A DNA stretch of 64,000 bases from Microvirga flocculans ATCC BAA-817 (GCF_000518665.1 NZ_KI912469.1:127376-191375); one strand, 5' to 3'; positions 1 to 10,977 are shown, numbered from the stretch's first letter. The notes: generated by a model from the letters alone, not told the origin. Program-made: numbers and translations.

Positions 1-98
1 ACCTTGGCGCCCTCGCGGGCGAATGTCTGCGCGATCCCCAAGCCGAAGCCCGACCCGGCGCCCGTGACCAGCGCCACCTTGCCTTCAAGGCGATTCAT
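1..98 (-). CDS. SDR family oxidoreductase, N-terminal fragment
   Basis: The minus strand from 98 reads MNRLEGKVALVTGAGSGFG and runs off the left edge of the window. The TGxxxGxG pattern (TGAGSGFG) is the NAD(P)-binding signature of short-chain dehydrogenases/reductases. Only about 32 residues are present, so the substrate cannot be given. It lies downstream of, and in the same direction as, the aldehyde dehydrogenase, but the 162-bp gap between them holds a large palindromic repeat, so co-transcription is uncertain. Confidence 0.7.
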   Translation of the reverse strand, partial: MNRLEGKVALVTGAGSGFGLGIAQTFAREGAK

Positions 99-136
99 GA
101 TTGTCCCCTATCTAAAGATCATGCCGATCCAAAGCC

Positions 137-243
137 TCATCCTGAGGAGGATTGCGCCGGCAATCCGTCTCGAAGGACGAGGCGTTTCCATTGTTCTCCG
201 GACCCTCCTTCGAGACGCCTGCTTTGCAGGCTCCTCAGGATGA
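137..243. repeat. Branched palindromic intergenic repeat, two inverted 40-bp units
   Basis: Outer arms of 13 bp (137-149, TCATCCTGAGGAG, and 231-243, its exact complement) enclose inner arms of 12 bp (166-177, CGTCTCGAAGGA, and 206-217, exact complement). Between outer and inner arm on each side sits a small hairpin: ATTGC-GCCG-GCAAT at 151-164 and GCCTGC-TTT-GCAGGC at 217-231. A single strand could fold into a cross-like structure with two side hairpins. Units of this type are widespread in Rhizobiales intergenic regions. No coding potential is apparent. Confidence 0.75.
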
Positions 244-260
244 AGGCGGGTTTTCCGCAA

Positions 261-1733
261 CTACCCGTGAGCGATGACGAGCGTCTTGGTGGTGGTGAAC
301 TCGATCAGGCCCTCGAAGCCCTTCTCGCGGCCATGGCCCGAGCGGCCGAAGCCGCCGAAGGGCAGCTCGATGCCGCCGCCCGCGCCGTAGCAGTTCACGA
401 AGACCTGGCCCGCGCGCATGGCGCGCCCGACGCGGGTGGAGCGCATGGCGTCCCGGGTCCAGACGCCGGCCGCAAGGCCGTAGGCCGTGCCGTTCGCGAG
501 CCGGATCGCCTCCGCCTCGTCCTCGAAGGGCGTCGCCACCAGCACCGGGCCGAAGACTTCCTCCTGGGACAGAATGCTTTCGTGCGGAACCGGAGCCAGG
601 AAGGCCGGGGCCACGTAGAAGCCGCCGGGAGGCGCATCGAGCGCCACCGTGCCCTCGCCGACGACGGTCAGGCCCTCGTTGCGGCCGCGCTCCAGATAGC
701 CGAGAACGCGGCGCTGCTGGGCCTGGTTGATCATCGGGCCGAGATCGGGCTCGCGCTCCGGATGGCCGGCGCGCAGGGCGCGGAACCGCTCGGCGACGGC
801 GTCGACCACATCCTGGAAGATGCCGCGCTGGATCAGCAGGCGGCTGCCGGCGGAGCAGGTCTGGCCGCCGTTCTGGACGATGGCGTTGACGAGGGTCGGC
901 AGCGCCCGCTCCAGATCGGCGTCGTCGAACACGACCTGGGCCGACTTGCCGCCGAGCTCGAGGGTCACGCCCACATGGTTCCTGGCGGCGGCGGTCTGGA
1001 CTGCCGTGCCGGTCTCGGGGCTGCCGGTGAAGGACAGGAAGTCGATGCCGGGATGGGCGGCGAGCGCCGCGCCCGCCGTGCGGCCGAGGCCCGTCACCAC
1101 GTTGAGCGCGCCGTCCGGGAAGCCGACCTCTCGGGCCAGGGCCGACACGCGCAGGATCGTCAGCGAGGCATCCTCCGCAGGCTTGACCACCGTGGCGTTG
1201 CCCGCCGCAAGCGCCGCGCCCACCGAGCGGCCGAAGATCTGCATCGGATAGTTCCAGGGCACGATATGGCCAGTCACGCCGTGGGGCACGCGCTCGACGC
1301 CGATGAAATGGGTGTTGAGATATGGGATCACGTCCCCGTGCAGCTTGTCTGCGGCGCTGCCATAGAATTCGAAATAACGGGCGAGGGCGATGGCGTCGGC
1401 GCGGGACTGGCGCAGGGGCTTGCCGTTGTCGCGGCTTTCTAGGGCCGCGAGTTCGTCGGCCTTGGCCTCGACGGCGGCCGCGAGCTTCATGAGAAGGCGT
1501 CCGCGCTCGGTCGCCGTCAGCTTGCCCCAGGCCCCCTCGAACGCCGCGCGGGCGGCCTTCACGGCGGCGTCGATATCCTCGGCCGTTCCGGCGGCGATCC
1601 GGGCGAAGAGCTTGCCGTCGACGGGGGACAGCACGTCCAGCATCATGCCGTCCGCGGCGGGGAGTTCGCGTCCGCCGATGAGATTCTGGAACATCATATT
1701 GGGCGCGACCGTCGCGCTGACCTGATCGTTCAC
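261..1733 (-). CDS. Aldehyde dehydrogenase (NAD(P)-dependent)
   Basis: A full-length ALDH-superfamily protein of 490 residues. It oxidises an aldehyde to the carboxylic acid with NAD(P)+ in the cytoplasm. Visible hallmarks are the cofactor region PWNYP (about 159-163), FTGSPETG (235-242), the general base Glu259 in LELGGK and the nucleophile Cys293 in GQTCSAG. The C-terminal PFGGFGRSG motif is also present. The ATG start follows the ABC ATPase gene by 13 bp, so the two are probably co-transcribed. Pairing with a peptide-type ABC ATPase and an SDR suggests catabolism of an imported compound, but the sequence does not identify it. Confidence 0.93.
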   Translation of the reverse strand: MNDQVSATVAPNMMFQNLIGGRELPAADGMMLDVLSPVDGKLFARIAAGTAEDIDAAVKAARAAFEGAWGKLTATERGRLLMKLAAAVEAKADELAALESRDNGKPLRQSRADAIALARYFEFYGSAADKLHGDVIPYLNTHFIGVERVPHGVTGHIVPWNYPMQIFGRSVGAALAAGNATVVKPAEDASLTILRVSALAREVGFPDGALNVVTGLGRTAGAALAAHPGIDFLSFTGSPETGTAVQTAAARNHVGVTLELGGKSAQVVFDDADLERALPTLVNAIVQNGGQTCSAGSRLLIQRGIFQDVVDAVAERFRALRAGHPEREPDLGPMINQAQQRRVLGYLERGRNEGLTVVGEGTVALDAPPGGFYVAPAFLAPVPHESILSQEEVFGPVLVATPFEDEAEAIRLANGTAYGLAAGVWTRDAMRSTRVGRAMRAGQVFVNCYGAGGGIELPFGGFGRSGHGREKGFEGLIEFTTTKTLVIAHG

Positions 1734-1746
1734 GGGTTTTGTCTCC

Positions 1747-3360
<1,614 letters not shown>

Positions 3361-3545
3361 GGGACTCCGGCAGAAGGGTTCGACCGGCTATCCTTGCGAT
3401 CTGCAACGTTCCGTCAATCCATTCCGGCCGATGCAGTGTTGAGAATACCGTTACCTCCACCGCGGCAGGAACGAGCGCGCACGGAGCCTTCGAGACCGTG
3501 CACGATGCCGCTTGGGATGATGACGAACGAAGTCCGGTTCTGCCG

Positions 3546-5609
3546 TCATGCTGCCGCGCCGGCGGGATGGGACAGCGGCACCGAAAAATCGTAGATCACG
3601 CCGTCATTGGCGAATGTCAGGGCCACGGTGCCGCCGAGCTCGCCTTCGATGCTGCGGCGGATGAGGCGTGAGCCGAAACCCTGGCGCTTAGGCGTTGCGA
3701 CGGAAGGGCCGCCGCTTTCGATCCAGTGGATATGCAGCTGCCGATGGCTCGCGTCGCTCTCGGTGACGTTCCATGTCATCTCGAGACGACCCGTATTGCT
3801 CGAGAGCGCTCCGTACTTCGCGGCATTCGTCACGAGTTCGTGGAGGACGAGGCCGAGATTGATGGCGTAGCGGGCCGGCAGCTTCACCTCCGGCCCCTTC
3901 AGCACGGCTCTTTCGTCGCCGGCCTTGCGGTAGGGAGCCAGCTCCTGCTCGGCCACGTCCTGCAATTCCGCTTCGCGCCAGGACTTGCGCGTCAGCAGGT
4001 TGTGCGTTTTCGACAGAGCAAGAAGGCGGCCTTCGAAGGCCTCCTTGAACTGTGCCGGACTGTCCGTAGTGCGAAGGGTCTGCGAAGCGATGGACTGCAC
4101 CGTGGTGAGGGTGTTCTTCACGCGGTGATTCAGTTCGTCCAGGAAGAAGCGCTGCTGCTCCTCCGCGCGCTTCTGTTCCGTGATGTCCTGAAAGATGCCG
4201 ACGAAATAGACGGGCCTTCTCTGGATGTCCAAGAAAACGCGGCCCCTGGAGTTGATCCATTTCAGGCTGCCGTCGGGAAGCCTGATCCGGTATTCGTCCT
4301 CATAATCTCCGCGGCGGGCAACAGCCGCCAGCCAGTTCTCACTGACGCGCTGTTTATCTTCCGGATGGAGGATACTCCACCATTGATCGGGATCCAGGGT
4401 CGTTTGGGTTTCGGGGAGTCCAATCATGACGGCAGCCTGGGCGGACCAGCCGCCGACATGATTGTCGGGATCGTACCACCAGGTTCCCATGTGGCCCGCT
4501 TCCAGGGCGAGGCGGGCCCTCTCCTCGCTGACCCGAAGAGCCTGCTGGCGCTCGACCACATCGTCCATCAGATCGTTGAAGGCCCTGGCCAGGACGCCGA
4601 ACTCCCCGGATTTGGTGGGCAGGGAGATGCGCGCCTGATAATCGCCCCGCCGCCAGGCGTGAATGCCGTTCGTCACGATCTCGAAGGGTCTCGTGATGAA
4701 GGCCCGGCTCAGCAGGGCCGAGAGGGAGAGGGCCAGGATCAGCGCCGCGGCAATCAGCAGGAACCCGCGCTGGGCCGCCTGGTTGATCGATGCGAAGGCC
4801 GTTTTTGTCGACAAGCCGACATTCACGTAGACGTCCTTCGGCGGGATGGAGAGCGGGATGTATCCCACGATTCTCCGTGCGCCGTCGACGCTGACGGTGT
4901 CGGCCGTGCCGATCGATTTGAGCTGGGCCTGGGCCAGGTAATGCGGCGGCAGGAGCTTCCCGATCATGCCGTCGGGCCTCGGATCCTGCACCATGATGAT
5001 GCCGTTCCGGTCGGCGATGGTCACCGACCCGTCCTCGGGAACGGTTCGTTCCTTCAGCTTCCGGCTCAGCCATTTCAGGTCGAGGGCCGCGGCCAGCACG
5101 CCGACCACGTCGCCTCTGTCGTTCCAGATCGGCAGGGCGATCGGCAGAACCGGATGCGGCCCGAGACCTCCTTCCTCGAAGACGGGCGTATACTCGCCGA
5201 CCACGAGGTCCAGAGTGCCGAGCGCGTTGTGGAAGTACGGGCGATCCGAATAGTAACGGTGCATGTCGATGGTGCCGGTCGGGCGGCACCGGACGTGGCC
5301 GCTGATGTCCATCGCCACGAATGACAGGACATAGGGCACCTTCTGCTGAATGGCCTTCAGGTAGGGGCTGCAGGACGCGGTATCGAAGTTTCGGATGGAC
5401 GGGGTCTCGTCCACGGCGAGCAGGAGGCTGTGAACCCCGTCGAAGATCCGTTCCAGTTCCGCGCCGACGAGCTGGGCCTGTCGAATGGCAAGATCGCTCA
5501 CCTCCGCTTCCCGGGCGCGGCGCAGGGAGACTTCAGTGTAAGTCCAGATGACGATGGCCGGGAAAACCGAGATCAACGCCAGAAGGAGCAGACGCCTCGT
5601 CAGTGTCAT
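3546..5609 (-). CDS. Membrane-bound HWE-family sensor histidine kinase with dCache, HAMP and PAS
   Basis: From the ATG at 5609 the protein has 687 residues: membrane segment 5-25, a periplasmic dCache-like sensor of about 250 residues, second membrane segment about 281-304, HAMP about 305-355, PAS/PAC about 365-480, then an HWE kinase core. The phosphoacceptor is His495 in ELNHRVKN; the N box contains HELVTNAAKYG (about 590-600) and the WxE signature follows (WIE, 629-631). A longer reading from TTG at 5669 adds 20 residues that do not precede a normal signal anchor, so I prefer 5609. No response regulator is adjacent. HWE kinases often feed the general stress response or chemotaxis-like outputs in alphaproteobacteria. 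Confidence 0.88.
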   Translation of the reverse strand: MTLTRRLLLLALISVFPAIVIWTYTEVSLRRAREAEVSDLAIRQAQLVGAELERIFDGVHSLLLAVDETPSIRNFDTASCSPYLKAIQQKVPYVLSFVAMDISGHVRCRPTGTIDMHRYYSDRPYFHNALGTLDLVVGEYTPVFEEGGLGPHPVLPIALPIWNDRGDVVGVLAAALDLKWLSRKLKERTVPEDGSVTIADRNGIIMVQDPRPDGMIGKLLPPHYLAQAQLKSIGTADTVSVDGARRIVGYIPLSIPPKDVYVNVGLSTKTAFASINQAAQRGFLLIAAALILALSLSALLSRAFITRPFEIVTNGIHAWRRGDYQARISLPTKSGEFGVLARAFNDLMDDVVERQQALRVSEERARLALEAGHMGTWWYDPDNHVGGWSAQAAVMIGLPETQTTLDPDQWWSILHPEDKQRVSENWLAAVARRGDYEDEYRIRLPDGSLKWINSRGRVFLDIQRRPVYFVGIFQDITEQKRAEEQQRFFLDELNHRVKNTLTTVQSIASQTLRTTDSPAQFKEAFEGRLLALSKTHNLLTRKSWREAELQDVAEQELAPYRKAGDERAVLKGPEVKLPARYAINLGLVLHELVTNAAKYGALSSNTGRLEMTWNVTESDASHRQLHIHWIESGGPSVATPKRQGFGSRLIRRSIEGELGGTVALTFANDGVIYDFSVPLSHPAGAAA

Positions 5610-5722
5610 GCAAACGCTCAGCTTATCGCCCTCAAGGGGATCACAAAGATGGCTGAGCGTCCACCCCAACCATGAGGGGTGCGGTCTTGCATCTCTTCCG
5701 AAGAGGTGTCAGGGGAGCAGGA

Positions 5723-7534
5723 ATGGCTCTTCCTCCTCTTCTCCTCCTTCAGGATATCGCTCTCACTTTCGGCGGCACGCCCTTGATCGAGAGCGCAGAA
5801 TTGTCCGTCTCCCCCGGTGAACGGGCCTGCCTCGTCGGCCGAAACGGGTCGGGCAAGTCCACCCTGCTCAAAATCGCCGCGGGCCTCATCGAGGCCGATA
5901 GCGGCAAGCGGTTCGTGCAGCCGGGAGCCACGGTCCGCTACCTGGCGCAGGAGCCCGATCTCTCAGCTTACGCCACCACGCTCGCCTATGTGGAGGCGGG
6001 CCTGGGGCCGGGCGACGATCCCTACCGGGCCCGTTACCTGCTGGAACAGCTGGGCCTGACCGGCGATGAGAAGCCTGCCGATCTCTCGGGCGGCGAGGCC
6101 CGCCGCGCGGCGCTTGCCCATGTGCTGGCGCCCGAGCCCGACATCCTGCTCCTGGACGAGCCGACCAACCACCTGGACCTGCCGGCCATCGAATGGCTGG
6201 AGGGCGAGCTGAAGAGCCTGCGCTCGGCGCTCGTGCTCATCAGCCACGACCGCCGCTTCCTGGAAAACCTGTCCCAGGCCACGATCTGGCTCGACCGGGG
6301 CCGGACCCGGCGCATGGAGCGGGGCTTCGCCCATTTCGAGGAATGGCGCGACCAGGTGCTGGAGCAGGAGGAGGCCGAGCACCACAAGCTCGGGCGCAAG
6401 CTCGTGGCCGAGGCGGACTGGCTGCGCTACGGCGTGACGGCCCGGCGCAAGCGCAATGTGCGCCGTCTCGGCAACCTCCACGCCATGCGCCAGCAATACC
6501 GCGAGCGCCAGCGCGCCGTCGGCACGGTCAACATGACCATGGCCGAGGCCGAGCAGTCCGGCACCCTCGTGGTCGAGGCGGAAGGCATCTCGAAGGCCTA
6601 TGGCGACCGCCCGATCGTGTCGAACCTGTCCCTGCGCGTCCTGCGCGGAGACCGGCTCGGCATCATCGGCCCGAACGGCGCCGGCAAGACCACCCTCATC
6701 AACATGCTCACGGGCTCCCTGGAGCCGGATACGGGCCGGGTGCGCCTGGGCTCCAACCTGCAGATGGTCACCCTCGACCAGCGCCGCGCGAGCCTCGATC
6801 CCGACACGACGGTGGCCGAGACGCTGACCGGCGGACGGGGCGACACGGTGACCATCGGCGGCCAGACGAAGCATGTGATCGGCTACATGAAGGATTTCCT
6901 GTTCTCGCCCGAACAGGCGCGCACCCCCGTGGGCGTGCTCTCCGGCGGCGAGCGCAACCGCCTGATGCTGGCCCGCGCCCTCGCGCAGCCCTCCAACCTG
7001 CTCGTTCTCGACGAGCCGACCAACGATCTCGACCTCGAAACCCTCGATCTGCTCGAAGAGATGATCCAGGACTATTCCGGCACCGTGATTCTGGTGAGCC
7101 ACGACCGCGACTTCCTCGACCGCACGGTCAGCTCCGTCCTGGTCTCGGAAGACGAGGGCCGTTGGATCGAGTACGCCGGCGGCTATACGGACATGGTGGC
7201 CCAGCGCGGGCGCGGCGTGCAGGCCCGCGTCGTCGAGAAGGAAGCCAAGGCCAGGAACGCCGAGAAGCCGGCGGCCGCTTCTCCGGCTCAGGGGAAGCGC
7301 AAGCTCAGCTTCAACGAGCAGCATGACCTCAAGACCTTGCCGAAGCGCATGGAGGAGCTGGAAGCCAAGATCGGGAAGGTGCAGGAGATCCTCGCCGATC
7401 CGGAGCTCTATTCCCGCGACCCGGCCCGCTTCCAGAAGGCCATGGATGCGCTGACCCAGCTGCAGGGCGAGCTTCACGCGGCGGAGGAGCGGTGGCTGGA
7501 ACTGGAGATGCTGCGCGAGGAACTGGAGGGGTGA
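5723..7534 (+). CDS. ABC-F family ATPase, Uup-like
   Basis: A soluble protein of 603 residues with two ABC domains and no membrane segments. Walker A motifs are GRNGSGKST (near residue 38) and GPNGAGKTT (near 330); signatures are LSGGEARR and LSGGERNR; Walker B ends in DEPTNHLDL and DEPTNDLDL. The C-terminal 80 residues form a charged helical arm like that of Uup, which binds DNA or the ribosome. ABC-F proteins act on translating ribosomes. The start at 5723 is chosen because AGGGGAG lies 5-6 bases upstream; an upstream in-frame ATG at 5672 lacks such a site and adds a non-conserved leader. Confidence 0.9.
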   Translation: MALPPLLLLQDIALTFGGTPLIESAELSVSPGERACLVGRNGSGKSTLLKIAAGLIEADSGKRFVQPGATVRYLAQEPDLSAYATTLAYVEAGLGPGDDPYRARYLLEQLGLTGDEKPADLSGGEARRAALAHVLAPEPDILLLDEPTNHLDLPAIEWLEGELKSLRSALVLISHDRRFLENLSQATIWLDRGRTRRMERGFAHFEEWRDQVLEQEEAEHHKLGRKLVAEADWLRYGVTARRKRNVRRLGNLHAMRQQYRERQRAVGTVNMTMAEAEQSGTLVVEAEGISKAYGDRPIVSNLSLRVLRGDRLGIIGPNGAGKTTLINMLTGSLEPDTGRVRLGSNLQMVTLDQRRASLDPDTTVAETLTGGRGDTVTIGGQTKHVIGYMKDFLFSPEQARTPVGVLSGGERNRLMLARALAQPSNLLVLDEPTNDLDLETLDLLEEMIQDYSGTVILVSHDRDFLDRTVSSVLVSEDEGRWIEYAGGYTDMVAQRGRGVQARVVEKEAKARNAEKPAAASPAQGKRKLSFNEQHDLKTLPKRMEELEAKIGKVQEILADPELYSRDPARFQKAMDALTQLQGELHAAEERWLELEMLREELEG

Positions 7535-7564
7535 TCCTTCCTGGGAGCGCCGGACGGCTTTTTG

Positions 7565-7780
7565 CTACTCGCCCGCTTCCAGCGTGAACCCGGCCTTCAG
7601 CAGGACCTGATAGTGACGCACCTTGCCGTCCTCGATATGGCCGCGGGTCTGGACGACCTCGAACCAGCGCAGGTTCCTCAGGGTCTGGCCGGCGCGGGCG
7701 ACGGCGGTTTGAATGGCGTCCTCGATGCCGGTCTCGGACGAGCCGACGAGTTCGACGATCTTGTAGACATGATCACTCAT
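7565..7780 (-). CDS. Dodecin family flavin-binding protein
   Basis: A 71-residue protein starting [15 protein letters not shown]. The pattern [20 protein letters not shown] followed by WFEV and a terminal beta strand matches dodecins, which form hollow dodecamers that store or buffer flavins. The start at 7780 is preceded by GGAGCCCGTC, a good ribosome site; a longer in-frame reading to 7852 lacks one. It is followed at short distance on the same strand by nothing else, and converges with the ABC-F gene. Confidence 0.88.
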   Translation of the reverse strand: MSDHVYKIVELVGSSETGIEDAIQTAVARAGQTLRNLRWFEVVQTRGHIEDGKVRHYQVLLKAGFTLEAGE

Positions 7781-7848
7781 GACGGGCTCCCTGTAGGGCG
7801 ATGCAACCGGCGCCCATGACATCGCCAGGGGCGCCGTTCGAGGAGCGA

Positions 7849-8580
7849 TCAAGCGGCGACGGTCTTGCGCACGGCGCCGATCTGGGTGTCGAGATGCGCC
7901 ACGAGGTCTCCCGGAAGATCCATCAGGGCGACCAGACGGTCGAGATAGGCTTTCTCCTCCGGGGTGTCGGCATCGCCGATGGCGACGCGCGACGCCACGT
8001 AGAGCTCGGCGGCCTGCTCCTTCGTCTTCGGCAGGCGTGCGATGGCGGCGGCATCGGCGGGCTTGGCCATCATGTCGAGCAGGAAGCTCTTCTCCTCGCT
8101 GCCGAGGCCGAGCTGCTGGATCTGCTCCTGGATGCGCGTGGTTTCCTCGCCGTCCAGATGCCCGTCGGATTTCGCCGCCGAGATCATGGCCTGCACGAGG
8201 GAGAGGCCGATTTCCTGGCCGGACTCGTCCTTCTCCTCGTCGAGGTGAAAGCCGCTGCCCGCAGGCGGCGCGGAAGGAAGGTTTGCCGGTTGGCTCGGGT
8301 TGGGGGCCTGCTTCGCCTGCCAGTCCTGATAGGCCTTGAAGGCCACGCTCGCGAGAACGGCAAGGCCGCCCGCCTTCATGAGCGAGCCGCCGGCGGAGCG
8401 CCCGGCGCGGGAACCGAGGATCAGGGAGAGAAGGCTTCCCGCCGCGAGCCCGCCCAGGCCGCCGGGAAACTGGGACGCCAGGCCGCCGGTTTCCCCCGGC
8501 CTGCCTGCGCTGCCCGGCTGCTGTCCGCCGGGGAGGCCCTGATTGCGCATCAGTCCGTCCAAGATGCTGCCGATATTCAT
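7849..8580 (-). CDS. DUF533 / TerB-like tellurite-resistance-domain protein
   Basis: A 243-residue protein. The N-terminal half is Gly/Pro-rich with a short hydrophobic stretch around [18 protein letters not shown] and another at [15 protein letters not shown], as in YebE-type inner-membrane proteins. The C-terminal 130 residues are acidic and helical with the TerB-like pattern [16 protein letters not shown], in which acidic residues may bind metal. The start at 8580 has AGGAGAGC upstream. The dodecin gene follows 68 bp downstream on the same strand, so the two may share a transcript. The family's function is unknown; stress response is a common suggestion. Confidence 0.85.
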   Translation of the reverse strand: MNIGSILDGLMRNQGLPGGQQPGSAGRPGETGGLASQFPGGLGGLAAGSLLSLILGSRAGRSAGGSLMKAGGLAVLASVAFKAYQDWQAKQAPNPSQPANLPSAPPAGSGFHLDEEKDESGQEIGLSLVQAMISAAKSDGHLDGEETTRIQEQIQQLGLGSEEKSFLLDMMAKPADAAAIARLPKTKEQAAELYVASRVAIGDADTPEEKAYLDRLVALMDLPGDLVAHLDTQIGAVRKTVAA

Positions 8581-8735
8581 GTTCGCTCTCCTTGTGCCGT
8601 GGATTTGCCTCATGACAAGCCAGGGCATTTCGAAGAGTTCCGCGCGGCTTCGTTCACCAATGGGTTACGGTGCAAGGGAGGACGGCGGGAGGCGGCGCTT
8701 GTGTATGTCGGGCTAGACGTGATCGAGGCGCAGCA

Positions 8736-9755
8736 TCACGGTTCCTTCCGGTAGGCCGTTACCTCCTGCTCGATGGCCCCGAAGATGGAATGGCCCGCCT
8801 TGTCCTTCATCTCGATGCGGATCGTGTCGCCGAAGCGCATGAAGGGCGTTCTCGCCTCTCCCTCACGGATCGTCTCCACCATGCGCAGTTCCGCGATGCA
8901 GGAATAGCCGAGGCCCCCCTCGGCGACGGGCTTGCCCGGGCCGCCGTCCTTGTCCTTGTTCGAGACCGTTCCCGAGCCGACGATCGTGCCTGCGCCGAGC
9001 GGGCGCGTCCTGGCCGCATGGGCGATCAGGGTCGGGAAGTCGAAGGTCATGTCGATGCCCGCGTTCGGCTTGCCGAAGGGCTCTCCGTTCAGCGACGAAA
9101 GCAGGGGCAGGTGCAGCTTGCCGCCGTCCCAGGCCTCCCCCAGCTCGTCCGGTGTGACGGCAACTGGCGAAAGGGCGGAGGAGGGTTTCGACTGGAAGAA
9201 GCCGAACCCCTTGGCGAGTTCGCCCGGAATCAGGTTGCGCAGCGAGACGTCGTTGACCAGCACCACCAGCCGGATGGCGGCGGCGGCCTCCGCGCGGGAG
9301 GCGCCCATGGGCACGTCCCCGACGATCACGGCCACCTCGGCCTCGAAATCGATACCGTGGGCTTCGTCGATGGCCGGGATCGGGTCCCGCGGCCCGAGGA
9401 AGGAATCGGAGCCGCCCTGGTACATGAGCGGATCGCTCCAGAAGGAGTCTGGCATCTCCGCCCCGCGCGCTTTGCGCACCAGTTCCACGTGGTTCACATA
9501 GGCCGACCCGTCGGCCCATTGATAGGCGCGGGGCAGGGGGGCGGCGCAATCGTGTTCGTGGAAACGGAAGGCGGGCACGGAGCCGTGTTCGAGCTGCTCG
9601 GCGAGATCGCGCAGGCGGGGCTCGACCTTTTCCCAATCATCCAAGGCTTGCTGAAGCGTCGGAACAATGAAAAAAGCATCTGTCGCGCGGGTCAGGTCCT
9701 TCGAGACGACGACGAGGCGGCCGTCGCGGCCCTGGTTGAGTGAGGAGAGTTTCAT
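8736..9755 (-). CDS. Fumarylacetoacetase (fumarylacetoacetate hydrolase family)
   Basis: A 339-residue FAH-fold protein that should cleave fumarylacetoacetate to fumarate and acetoacetate, the last step of tyrosine degradation. The core motif DFEAEVAVIVGD supplies acidic metal ligands; NDVSLRNLIP and the C-terminal FGDTIRIEM strand are typical. This is the bacterial form of about 340 residues rather than the 420-residue eukaryotic type. The start at 9755 opens with MKLSSLNQGRDG; upstream in-frame sequence overlaps the divergent TRAP gene and is not real. Maleylacetoacetate isomerase and HPPD lie 2 kb away, which supports the assignment over a generic FAH hydrolase. Homogentisate dioxygenase is not in the window. 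Confidence 0.88.
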   Translation of the reverse strand: MKLSSLNQGRDGRLVVVSKDLTRATDAFFIVPTLQQALDDWEKVEPRLRDLAEQLEHGSVPAFRFHEHDCAAPLPRAYQWADGSAYVNHVELVRKARGAEMPDSFWSDPLMYQGGSDSFLGPRDPIPAIDEAHGIDFEAEVAVIVGDVPMGASRAEAAAAIRLVVLVNDVSLRNLIPGELAKGFGFFQSKPSSALSPVAVTPDELGEAWDGGKLHLPLLSSLNGEPFGKPNAGIDMTFDFPTLIAHAARTRPLGAGTIVGSGTVSNKDKDGGPGKPVAEGGLGYSCIAELRMVETIREGEARTPFMRFGDTIRIEMKDKAGHSIFGAIEQEVTAYRKEP

Positions 9756-9819
9756 TGTCACCGACCGGGTTGCTGTGGTCCGCTCAGCTTGCAACGAATT
9801 CCTTTCCGGGGAAACGCCA

Positions 9820-10917
9820 ATGACGACGATGAAGAGAAGAAACTTCCTGAAGGGGGCCGGTCTGGCCGCAGCGGCCGGCACGGTGGCGGCTCCCGCCATC
9901 GCCCAGAGCATGCCCGAGATCCGCTGGCGTCTGACCTCGAGCTTCCCGAAGTCTCTCGACACGATCTTCGGCACCGCCCAGACCTTCGCCAAGTACATGG
10001 CGGATGCGACCGACGGCAAGTTCCAGATTCAGGTCTTCGCCCCCGGCGAGATCGTCGGCGGCCTGCAGGCCATGGACGCCGTGGAGAACGGCTCCGTCGA
10101 ATGCGCTCATACCCCACTCTATTACTATATCGGCCGCGAGCCGTCCCTCGGCGTCGCCACCGGCCTGCCGTTCAGCCTCAACGCCCGTCAGGCGCATTCC
10201 TGGTGGCACTTTGCGGGCGGCAAGGAGATCATCAACGAGGTGCTGGCGAAGTATAAGTGCACCTCGCTCGTCTGCGGCAATTCCGGCGCTCAGATGGGCG
10301 GATTCTTCCGCAAGGAGATCAACACCGTCGACGACCTGAAGGGCCTCAAGTTCCGCATCGGCGGCCTGGGCGGGCAGGTGCTGGCGAAGCTCGGCGTCGT
10401 GCCGCAGCAGATCGCTCCCGGCGACGTCTATCCGGCCCTAGAGCGCGGCACGCTCGACGCTGCAGAGTTCGTCGGCCCCTATGACGACGAGAAGCTCGGC
10501 TTCCTGAAAGTCGCCAAGTACTACTACGCGCCCGGCTTCTGGGAAGGCGGCGCCATGCTGCACCTCGTGGTCAACAAGGCCAAGTGGGACGAGCTGCCCA
10601 AGCATTACCAGGCCATCATGTCCCAGGCGTCCGAGGCGGCGAACAACTGGATGCTGGCCAAGTACGATGCCGTGAACGGCCAGGCCCTGCGCCGCATGGT
10701 CGGCGCCGGCGCGGAACTGCGCACCTTCTCCCCGGCCATCATGGAAGCCTCTCTCAAGGCCGCGAACGAGCTCTACGGGGAGCTCTCCGCCAAGAACGCG
10801 GATTTCAAGAAGGCCTACGATTCGATGGTGGCCTACCGCAACGATGTCCTGCCTTGGTGGCAGCTCAACGAATACGCCTTCGATACCTTCATGATCCGCA
10901 CCCGCGGCCGTGTGTGA
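9820..10917 (+). CDS. TRAP transporter substrate-binding protein (DctP family), Tat-exported
   Basis: A 365-residue periplasmic solute receptor. The N-terminus carries a twin-arginine signal (KRRNFLKGAGLAAAAG, cleavage after AIA about residue 30). The mature part shows DctP features such as the conserved region LKFRIGGLGGQVLAKLG and the AEFVGPYDD segment; relatives bind 2-oxo or aromatic acids, often with calcium. The start at 9820 is the first ATG that gives a proper Tat signal. It is divergent from fumarylacetoacetase with only 64 bp between. The membrane subunits DctQ and DctM are not adjacent, so they are encoded elsewhere. Confidence 0.9.
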   Translation: MTTMKRRNFLKGAGLAAAAGTVAAPAIAQSMPEIRWRLTSSFPKSLDTIFGTAQTFAKYMADATDGKFQIQVFAPGEIVGGLQAMDAVENGSVECAHTPLYYYIGREPSLGVATGLPFSLNARQAHSWWHFAGGKEIINEVLAKYKCTSLVCGNSGAQMGGFFRKEINTVDDLKGLKFRIGGLGGQVLAKLGVVPQQIAPGDVYPALERGTLDAAEFVGPYDDEKLGFLKVAKYYYAPGFWEGGAMLHLVVNKAKWDELPKHYQAIMSQASEAANNWMLAKYDAVNGQALRRMVGAGAELRTFSPAIMEASLKAANELYGELSAKNADFKKAYDSMVAYRNDVLPWWQLNEYAFDTFMIRTRGRV

Positions 10918-10977
10918 TCGGAAGGGCAAAAGCCTGCCGCCAGTGAGCCGCGGCAAGGCATTGCAGCAATGAGACAG

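Noticed and set aside
7547..7563. Short GCCG-GA-CGGC stem followed by TTTTT as terminator of the first ABC-F gene
   Set aside because: The stem is only 4 bp with a 2-base loop, too weak to list as a terminator.
9769..9795. GTTGC (9769) and GCAAC (9791) between fumarylacetoacetase and the TRAP gene as an operator
   Set aside because: The half-sites are 17 bp apart and neither has a partner at the 4-bp spacing.
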